A DNA stretch of 41,381 bases from Hofstenia miamia (lineage: Eukaryota > Xenacoelomorpha > Acoela > Hofsteniidae). Numbering within the stretch: the first letter of the stretch is position 1; each line of letters opens with the position of its first letter. The position numbers and the translations under genes were made by a program. The notes under the pieces are model-generated. The model searched no databases, had not been told where the DNA came from, and was given only the letters and a program-made list of their open reading frames with translations. Location of the stretch: positions 376,713 to 418,093 of the forward strand of contig CABFPE010000142.1 in NCBI GenBank assembly GCA_900660155.1, read 5' to 3'. This document shows positions 24,501 to 35,700 of the stretch, piece by piece.

Positions 24501-27500
24501 GTAGAGAGGAACATACTTCCTTTTTAAGTTTCAAATATAAATATATTGTATGTACAGCAATGTATTGCGGATTCACGCCAAAACAATAAAAAAAGTTGAC
24601 ATTAACAAATAACAATTTACTGACTTATGCGACAACAGGTTGATGCCTAACGACTCCCTAGCCGAACGTCACATGATCTTAGTAAAATGTAATCAGTTAT
24701 TAGCAAAGCCTGTGTTCATTAGAGCTGCATAGCCAGCAAATATTTTTGTTCACTAACTTGCACATTTTGCAGAAATTTTTTTACGAAATATCCATTTCCA
24801 GATTATACCAAAAAATTAGTGTATCAACGTTTTCAGAGTTCGCTGTTCTGTACTCGTTGGTTATTATACCATAACTGCCGTCAATACAAATTGATCAACA
24901 AGGAAACTAAACTCGAGTGAGTTTCTTCGAAGTTGGGATATAGCATGCCTATCAAAAAGCAAAGATGTTCAATAATTTTGTTTAGTCCATTAAACTAAAT
25001 TTAGCTGGCACAACTATAGCAAAAAAATATAAAATTTTCTATTTCAAGTTATTTTATATGCAATATTCTATTGCGTTTGAACTTTGAATATTGCATTAGA
25101 GGTTAAGTCAGAGGCACTAATTTACAGTTCCGTGTAATGTGCGGATCCAAAACTTTTTTATATATTATTTCTTTTTTTAGTGCTGTATACAGTCACAAGT
25201 TCGCATAATAGGGAACTCTTTTTAGAACATATTAAGACACTTGCGGCCCTTAAGTTGTGCACGCATGTGCTAAGTCAATAAGGCTGAATTTAGCATTCTT
25301 TGAATATCACTTACCATTTCGAGAACATCAACTTTTGCTTTGATACGAAGAAGTCGAAGGAATCGCTCGAGGTCTTTTTTCATCTGAATACTGTTGTCTT
25401 CTAACTGAGCAATTGTGTTGATTCTCATGACGGCGTTTCTCCATACTTTGTGCTTCTGCATGAGGAAAGGAAGAAGCATCATCACACCTCCATCATGAAC
25501 AATCCACCAAACGTCGATGACACCATCGGTGACAGGGGTTGACGGCAGATTAGATAAATTCTTTGCTACAATGAACGCCTTCTTATCGGCCGCTACAGAC
25601 TGCAACATCTCAATCAAAGTATGCGAGTCTGGATGCAATGAGCTTTCGTCATCCGTCAAAACTTGATTAGGCCAGGCCATTAAAATTGTATTAGGGTTCA
25701 ACCCTCCCAGGCCAGATACTTGAACTCTAAAGCAAAATTTAGCTCATTTTCCAAAATCAGCAACACTGTGCATGTATTATAGCATTTACCATGTTGATCA
25801 GCGAATTTATCTTAATATAAATATATGCATATTCATAATAACGGGTAGGAGAAATTTGCATACATTTTAATAAATTCATAAAATATTTTTTTCTACATGA
25901 AACATGATTGTGAAATTGATGGACTTAACTTACGTTAAAAAAATCCCAATAGGACAATGGATTTTCTCAGTACAAAAGAATTGTTAAATTTTTTGAATAC
26001 AGTTCAGGAAAAATAATTATTTACAATGACCAAGGTTAATTATTTGAAAAATTATATTTCCTATTAAAGATTGATCGCTTTCTTCTTCTACAGCATAGAT
26101 GTCTTTGAATGTAATGTGAGCAATTACAACTCCTCGCTGAACACTAAGTTAATGGTAGTTTTAGGTTTCTTTTCAATGACATGATGGGCCATTCCTCTTT
26201 TAACACAAAGTGGCAAGTACTATGGTTACCTTGAATAGCATAATTGCAATAATCTTTTTATTGAATGGGATTGTCTTTGAAAAGCAGTCTTGGTCGAGTT
26301 TGTCCGCTTTCAATAAAAGCGCAAAGTAATGCTTTCAAATTAACCTTTAAATTTTAAAAGAAAAAACCGCTTAAAATTTTGTATGTGGCGAACGCAGATA
26401 TTATCTGATTCACACATGGAAAAGCAAAGTAAAAAGAAGAACAAATAAAGTTTTCTACAGAGGTGTAAATATTGTTTGAAAGTTTCACTTCAAATAAATA
26501 TACACAAAAGATATAATAAATAACTTAGTTTCCTAATCTTTGTTTCGAAAAAAATGATTATTTCGATTTTTGAATATTTATTTTAGAAAACTGGAACCGA
26601 GGACAACTAAAAAGTTTTGACAATATAAAGTTATTAAAAGCCAAACTCAACGCACTTTGAAAACAGATTTAATTGTCTCTTTTCGCTTTTTCTCCAGACA
26701 TGTCCATAGTTTAAAGCACAATTTTATGCTAAATAATAAATGAAAGAAAAATAAATACAAAGACCATACAAATATTTGCACCTCTGTACTTACACTTGCA
26801 ACAGACTTCATGACAGCTGTTTATCTCGCCGACTACAGAATCAATTCTACTACAAGCAACGTACATGTCCTTAATAAAACAGATTTAAAAATTATAGTAA
26901 AGTAGGCTTACAGACTCTGTAATCCAATGGATGTATTTTCTGAGATCAAAACATGAGAAAAACCCTTCACTTTGTCTTCTTTCATCATTTGCTTCAAATT
27001 CGCACGTACTGTATCGCGAACATTGATCATGTGACGTACTGATCCTTTTACAACTGTTCCACATATAGTCAATCCCTTTCCTAAAAAATATACTGAACCT
27101 TTTTACTAAAAAATATAGTCTATCCCTTTCCTAAAAAATATACTGAACCTTTTTACTACAAAAATATAGTCTATCCCTACTAAAATAGAAATACAGTATC
27201 TCTTTCCTAAAAAATATACTGAACCTTTTTACTAAAAAATATAGTCTATCCCTACTAAAATAGAAATATAGTTAATCCCTATCTTCAAAAACATAGAAAA
27301 TCTCTTTACTAAAATAAAGATAGAGTCAATCCCTTTCCTAAAAAATATACTAAAATATAAATAGCAATTAACAAGAAATAGGAAAACATTTCATGTCATT
27401 TAAAAAACCAATTAACCATCTGTCTTGCATAAATAAGTATTTATTTATTTTACATTTTTATATTTAATTTCCACAATTAAAAATGCTTTTAAAACCATTA

Positions 27501-30500
27501 AGATATCTTTCCATCGATTAAATTCAATCAAACATGTCTGTGATCTTTTCAACAGCGGAAATTGAGCAAGGAAAGTCTATTCATGTAAGAACGATTTTTC
27601 TATTTAAGAATTTAAGGTTTTAAATACATGCAACATTAAAATGTGGTACAAGCAATTAAAGATGCTACTAAATCTCAGAACCAGTGATATTAAAGCGAGT
27701 AATATAAAAACACAAATCAAAAATATGTACTACTTCTCAATATCTGATAATCAGAAAAAATTGGTTAACCAAAACAGGGCACATTACTAGACAAGGTCCT
27801 ACTTGAGACCTGTAAATATGGCGTCTTTGCGCCGGGTTTAAACTGAACTTCCAATTTCACATTAAGATCTCGCTCTTCTCCGATTTTCCGAATTGAACTG
27901 GAGGCCAAAAATGGAAGTGGGGCAAATTTTTGTGAACTGCCCTGTCCCGCCCCACAAACGTTGTGCCCTGCACCATTTCCACCAGCTGATATCTGCTCCA
28001 TATTGCCTCACGCACAAAAGTGCCCCACCCAAAAATTTCTGCTCCAAAAACTACTTGCAATATATTATTACTCCATATTTGTTCTATTGAAATTTTCATT
28101 GCACTACGCTACACTACAACTGCTAAATATTTTAAATCGTTATTGCCTAGAAGGTACAGAATCATTTTTTGAAATACCATTTCTACTATTACCGCCAATA
28201 GAGATTTAATAACAACTGTGATGACAATGCATATTAAAAACATTACTAATAGCAAAATATAATTCAATTTTAACTCTATAAAGATAATATTTTAAGCACT
28301 ATATTTATACAAGCTTAATTGCATAACCTCCAGTGTAATTGCAAATATATTGATGACAAATCAGATAAAAAGATCTTCTTGGTATTATTGAATAGAATCA
28401 AATTTCACCAAGAGTGAGAAATGCATGGTAATTGATTTTTCAAAATGCGACAAAATTTTATCAAGTAGAGAACTTTGATATAAGAAAATAACTTGTACAA
28501 TCTCAAACACTGGAATTTGTTGGTTCCGTTTTCTCAACTCAAGCGTGTTTTTGCCCCACTTTTAACCCGTGGGTATCCACTTTAGAAAAATCTTCTCCCA
28601 CACCTGCAATGATTAGAATGCATAAAAAAATGTCACATGATATAGTAATATTCATTTTATCAATGTCTAACTAAATAAAGAGTAAATTCATCCTAAGAAT
28701 ATATTTGTTAGAAATCAAATACATTGCAAAGATTAAGTAAAATACCTGCTTTTAGCTGGTTGGCAAATGTCAAGAGTTTGCGGTTTTTAAAATTATGCTC
28801 ATCATCCATGGTCAGGCAAACAAGCATTTGTGGGCGCCAATTTTTGGTATGAAGAGGCCCATCTTCAAGTCGCATGAGACCAAAGCGAGCTGCACTAAGT
28901 GCGAGACCACTGATACCATCACCCCACTCTTTTTCAGCCCTAAAAAACATTCGAATACCATAGGCAATCAATATTAGGCCAATGATATCGAGATGCTATG
29001 CAGCATATTTGAAAATATAATTAACATTGGCCAGTGAACTAATCAACAACCTCTAATTCCATAAGTTATTTAGAAAACAACTAACCCAACATTGCGCGAA
29101 GGCAGTGATTTGAGAGTAATTGGTCTTAGTTTTTTATTTAATTCAATTAATTTATATGAATTTTGTACAATTATTATTAAAATGATTTTATATCATTAGT
29201 TAATTTATAATTTGACAATAGTGTTATTGGCACTTTTGATGTGCAGATTAATGGGGCGCCATTATTCAAGTTTGAAATGATAAAAAATTTCTCGGCACTA
29301 CACCTTTCAAGTTCTTCTTCGGAAAAGAAAGTTCAATTTCGCTAAAAGTTAAGTTAATTCATTTTGGTAAAATTTAAATCAAATTCGGAACACGTCTTTC
29401 TTAATTTAGATGAGAACTTTGTTGTACATTTACACATCCATAGTTGATTAGTGTATCATTTTGAGACTTTCACAATATATCTATAGGGCGAGGCTTATGT
29501 GCCATGCAATTTTTAAAATCAAAAAATGTTCTATTTTCTAACACTTGCGCTTGAGAACATAACGGTTAGTATCTAAAGGTGGTTTTTATTAGTGACTTTG
29601 TTACTGTGTCCAGGTATTGTTTTGGAGAGTATAAGATGATCAAAAAGATTTTCCTCCTGATAATTAGATTTATAATCTAAGATATATACGGATTCCTGAC
29701 AGCAGTATGACATTTTCAAGAAATATATGTACTGTTGTTTTACATTGTAGCTTCGCTTTTCTTCCAGAATGCTTTGAATAGCGTAAACTAGTAAAAAAAT
29801 CTCGAAATTTTTGCGAACCTTATTTAACTTTTTCCAAAATTTAATTTAATTTTTCAGAATTTGAGCTTGAAAATGTGTAGAATGTTTCTTATAAACAGCT
29901 GAAAACACGTAATTAAAATTTTTGACATTTTTGGTTACCAAATTATTCCTACCTCCTTCGTCATTACTAACCTTTATTACTATTAATTATGAATAATAAT
30001 TAGAATTTGTCGAGAGTAGAGCCAATGCTACTGAGATGTGTAGCTGACCGGTTTGCGCTACAGAAGTTGACCTAGGTCGTTTTAGCACATTATAAAAAGA
30101 TATTGTAATGGGAGTGGTGATTATCCAACCCCAAATCCGTCCCAATCCACCAAGCTATGCAATAATAAACTAAAAGCAAAAACGAAAATTGTCTTTGGAC
30201 CATCACCCAAAATTCGATAGGCTAGCTTACAATTACAATATTAACATTTTTGACATTTCTCAACTGGACTAACTTTATTAACCTAGTGGCATAATATGCA
30301 TATAGAATATGAAAGTAAGCAAAATGTTTTTAAACATGTGGAAGGTAATTTGATGTTGGGATACTTTGAAAAGTCAAAGCAAATTGCGAAAATCATTTAT
30401 TGTAGAAAATTTTCATTATTTTATATTTCACAACAGTATATGAAAGTTTATACAAGGTTTAATGTTTGATTAACAATGTTGTAACATCTGTCTTGGATTA

Positions 30501-32746
30501 TTGCGCCACTAAAGCTTTCAACATAATACACCAGTAAATAAGCAAATAAACCCGTTTACCACATTCAAGTCCAGTAAAGTTATTAATATTAATTAAGCTA
30601 AATATTTATATTAAAGTGAATGTAATTGGATAGGACTTCGTCTAAGCCAGTTGTTCCCAACCATTGTGCCGAGGCATTTTTCTGGCTAGCCGCGAACTGA
30701 CTATCGGAAATATATCATTAGAAAATATATTTTTTGTAACGGTTTTATTCCTAACATTTAGGGAGCTTGATAGGTGTGCGCCATGTAATAGGTTGTAAAC
30801 GAATGATCTAGGTTAAACAGTGTTGGTATTAATTATGATTATGAGAATTTTTTCGTGATCACTTGGAAGATAACGATCAGGAACGGCTAATCAAATTCGT
30901 AAAAGCGCTTTTGAAAAATTAAAACGTTTGTATTTTTCCGAAATGCTAAAATATCTGCGTTTTATTGTTATTTAGGCGTGTGCAAACGACAACTCGACTA
31001 AAATATCTTTAACCGACGTCTGTAGATTAATTGCGAGAATTCTATTTAAGAATGCACACATCTTTAACAGAATTTCAATTAAACGAATATTGGGATGAAA
31101 CTAAACAAAAAAGCGATAAAAAATTCAGTGGAAAATCACAATTTAAAGTAAGAAAGAGAGAAAAAGTTATTACCCAGCGTATTCGATATATTTATAAAGA
31201 ATGATAGCAATTATAACTGCAGCAAGTGCGTGATACCATCCAGATATGAACATGATGAAAATACAAATGCTCATCCCGATGAGGGAAAGAAACCTAAAAG
31301 AGACATGAGAAGAATCCAGTGGGAACGATTGCATACCAGTGATAAAATCTGAATTTAGGTCGCCAATTGGGAGTACGAAGTAGAGTTTGCAGGGCACATG
31401 CCAAATTCACCACCATGTAACACATTAAGAAAAATCTAAAAATAAATTTGTAGCAAATGCCATTCAAGAATATTTTAAAGTTGACGTGCATTCCAAGGCT
31501 GAAAAATAATTAAAAATATTATATTAACAGTTAATTTGCAAACTATTTATAGAAATAAACGTATTCCAAATCATATATGAATATTATGAAACAAATTCAA
31601 GAAATTGACCTGCGTCTGAGTCAATATTCCAAAAAATCATCATTTAAAAAACTAAGTTTTTTAGGAACAAAGAAATTATCCAGGAACTGTTGCTTGTAAA
31701 CTTCCTAATAAAATCTAGTTTTATGTTGGTATATTTTGCACGGCAAGGGCAGCTTATTTACCCTCAAGAAATTTGAGTGCTTAATTATACTATTTGAAAG
31801 GTACAAGTATATGTAATGATGGGAGTTTAGGAAAAGGTAACTATACTCCAAACATTGTAATGCAACACATTACCTGTGAAATGGATGGGTAATCATGGTG
31901 TCTACATTTTAGTGAATTTAATTTATGAAAACAACACCGAGTAGTCTAAGAAATGACGGAAAACCTATTACCCGTACATGGAATTAAAAAAATATTTGAA
32001 AATTTTGTTGATGCTGTTGTCAGTGTCTAGTTTATTCTAGTGCTGTGAGTCTCCATACACTTTGACCGGATTAACCGGATCTTTAATAATTAGCATCATA
32101 TTCAAATTAAAGAGAAAAAACATATTATTTCTATATTTCAAAATGAAATTGTCCCATGTGTTAACATAAAATTGATGTATATGTATGCATTTCGTTAAGC
32201 AATCCTCTTATCACTGTCATCACTAAAACTTGGGTTCGTCCTGATGCCTCTGTTGCCATGTCACTGATAACTTCATCTAGCTATGCTAATATCCGTGTTG
32301 ATCTCCCAACTGGTCGTGGTGGTGGCATTTTATGCCTCTTCAAATCATCTTCACTTCATTTGAAACTGTCCTAATTTTATTTGTATCCGTCTGCTTATTG
32401 TCTATCGTTCCCCTCATCCCCATACCTCCGTGTTCTTTAAATATTTTTCTGAACTGTTATCTACCCTGGACTTCAGCTATTGCATTTGTATCTGCGATTT
32501 ATATATATGTATGTAAATACAGCTTGTTTAATATCATCATCAAATTGGTCAATTTTGAGGAATTTTATCGATGTATGGCACAAATAAAATGTGCTATTGA
32601 TATTTGAAAGCATTCAAGTTATTTTCCTAAATTGTGTTATAAGTTGGGTTTGGGGTACGCATACACCGTCGAACAAATAGACCATTCATAATGTCTAAAA
32701 ATTACTTATAAAATTATTCATGCATAGAAAACGATTTTTTGCCTGG

Positions 32747-32785
<39 letters not shown>

Positions 32786-35700
32786 TAAATATACATATCG
32801 CCTTCGGGATTTTAGACATGACATTCTAAAAGCAAAAACTTAAGAAAATCAAAATTTAATGAAAGAAATAATATATGTGGTTGCACAAATTGAAATATAA
32901 TATGAAATTTAGAACTTATGAATGATTTTATCTAATTAAAATATACTCTAGCAACAATAATGCGAATTCAAACATGTTGGAGTCGGTGCATCATTTTTTC
33001 TTAAATTTGATAGTTTTTTATTACAATTTCATAATTTGAATTGCAAAATATAGATAACGACTAGAATAACAAGTAGAAATCGTTGCAGTCTTTGCCATAA
33101 TTGCTATTGTTTTGTAATAATGCAATCATTGTAATTAATAAATTTTGAAAATCAAAAATAGAATTTCTTAACCGGATTTTAACCTGATTAACCGGTTTTA
33201 ACCGGACTGGATCGGATTAACCGTTTTCAACCTGACCGGATCCAGTACTAGTGTATACATAACTTTTCAAGATTTTGATGAAGCAGAAATATGATTGTCT
33301 TTGGTATTTATAAGCTTGATTCTTAGTGAGATAGTCTAGATTATTGGGCGAACGGATGCAAGCATAAATCACTCTTGAAATATCCTGGTGCATTAACCAT
33401 CTAATGCATATTTCCAACTTCAGTGAAATTCATGTGCAATATTTTACTTATTCGTGGCAAGAACTTAATGCCTTACTTACCCCCTTTGCATACTAAAAGC
33501 ATTCCATTTGTGATATACTCAAATCTTGAAATTGAAATATGCTTTTTGAGTGTTAGATCGGCATATTTTGTTTTTTTTAAAATGCAAAAATCGACATTGT
33601 TTAAAATATTTTACGATGATTCAAATTAGAAAAAAAGACTCAAAAAATATTTCCAAACTCAGAATAAAGCTAAATTCATTCAAAATAGTAAAGTTGAAAA
33701 TTTTCACCTTCAAGCAGGAAGGACATCATAATGTAAATGTTCATATCATTAAAAAAGTAATCTTATCTACTGAATATCAAATCAAAATTCGTTGTTTATA
33801 ATTTTTTTAATGAATTCCACTATAGATGAGTTTGTGCATGCAAAGATGTACCCAAATAAATGAAAGGCTTCCTCAATTAAATTGAATAATAATGTTTTGA
33901 TATCAATTAATTCTGGTAGTGTATTTTTACAAAAGGCTTCCTATCTCAACTTGCAATTTTTTGCCCCGAGTTACAAATATGGAACCAAACCAGAAAAACG
34001 AGTGAAATTCAATGTCCATTTCAAAAAGAAAATCAAGAAATAGAGCGAAAATATAATAATTTATTATTTGGAACAAAGAAAACAAATAAGGCTATCAGTG
34101 ATTATTTGATTTTTAACAGAATAAGTAGAAAGCATGGATGCAAACGCTTTTTAACTAAAATAGAATACTTAGATTAATTTTTAAACCTACAGATTTAACG
34201 TGAAAAGAATGAATTATTAGACCTGAGAAACTAACATTTTTACAAAGCTTTCCGAAAGGTTGTTGCAAAGAGGTATTTTGTAGAAAAGAAAACTATAGCT
34301 CAAGTAAAAAAAAGTGGCCATATTATAAGCACATTTTTGATAACAAACAAAAGACAAATAGAGGCTTATAAAACATATTTGAAAATATAATTGTCTCAGC
34401 TTGTAACCTGGTGACAAAGTTATTTGACAAGTTTGCCATGCAAAGCGTGACACGCAGATAAACGTCTTGAAATTGCATCCATTAAACGGACTCGAACTTC
34501 TTGAGTTATTTGGTGTTGCGATTCAGATTTGTGGGATTTTTTTCTTTACAAAATTCTCCAAAATCTGCCAAACATGCATTTAAATTGAAATATAGTGTGA
34601 AAACTAATGATAGTCAAATTTTAAAAAGTGGCCACTTTTTTGACTTGAGCTATATATTGGCAATTATAAATCAATATTCCCAAGTAATGGCCATTTTTCT
34701 AAAAACGAATTATTTAATTGAAAGTGTTAAGCCCTCTCTCTGAAACGAAAATGAATTTATAAATTTATGGCAAATCTTTCCCGGTGAAGCTTTTCCAAGC
34801 CTGAACCAATTTGTTCAAATATATATATATATATATACATGTATGTCTATTTGGCAGGACTGATAGTTGCGAGCAAGCATATTCTTTAAAAGCTTAATGC
34901 TTTTGTACAGTAAGCTTTATGATAAAAGCCAACCGAAATTCCTATTAAAAGATGCTGTTTTATTGTAATAGTGTTTGATATGTAGGTTGTTAGTTAAAGG
35001 ATTTGTATTTTAAAACGATTTTGTGACGATTTTACAACTTCATCACAAAAAATTTGCACCTTGATACAAAATGCTCTCCAAATCAATGTATATAATAAAC
35101 GTAAGATAAGTTAAATGTAATTGGGCTTGATAGTTTCCAACGCGCGAGATAAATAAATAAATCCTCAAAATTGTTTTCTGGGCTTTTAGTTTAGAAATTC
35201 ATTCAAAGAAAAATTTGCAGGTAGCGAAAGAAACTAGTAAATATTTACATTGTAATGATCGGTGCTACAAGATCCAAACTGGCGATTAAAATGCCGAGTT
35301 CTGCTATCACCACAGTCAGCAGAAGTGCCCATGATGGTTCACCATTTGCCTTCCCTTTTGCAAAAACCTAAAAAACTTACTTTACTGACGATTTACAATA
35401 TCTGTATGCATGGGTTTCACCAAAAATGGATTATTAGTAAACAATCAATATTGATTTTATCAAAAATGCCAATTAGATTGTTTGACAATTTTTATTTCGT
35501 CCTTCATGACACCAGACAATTTGGATACTTTGAAACTAATTTATTTTCTTGTATATCAACACAGTAATCTAATGCATATAGACGATGTAGCAGATAAAAA
35601 ATTTATTAGAATTCCCAATGACTTAACAAAATGTTCCAACAATGTGGCATAACAAAGTAACAATAACCGATTTTATCAAAAACTGCCAATTCGATTGTTT

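Larger units (their letters stand above)
18481..25314 (-). other. KCC intron g-h (includes assembly gap)
   Basis: 6,834 bp as assembled. Contains the mariner-type MITE (19032-19241), a (GTAT)/(TA) tract, 475 N (20743-21217) and a LINE endonuclease repeat copy (21218-21582). The rest shows no supported feature. The true length is uncertain because of the gap. Confidence 0.9.
31436..35248 (-). other. KCC intron b-c
   Basis: 3,813 bp. Holds the hAT-like element with the LINE fragment (32038-33250), the inverted repeat pair at 34295/34629 and a (TA)n tract at 34819-34837. Confidence 0.9.

Noticed and set aside
35262..35567. 101-codon plus-strand open frame
   Set aside because: Its 5' part is the antisense shadow of KCC exon b; the remainder is AT-rich intron.
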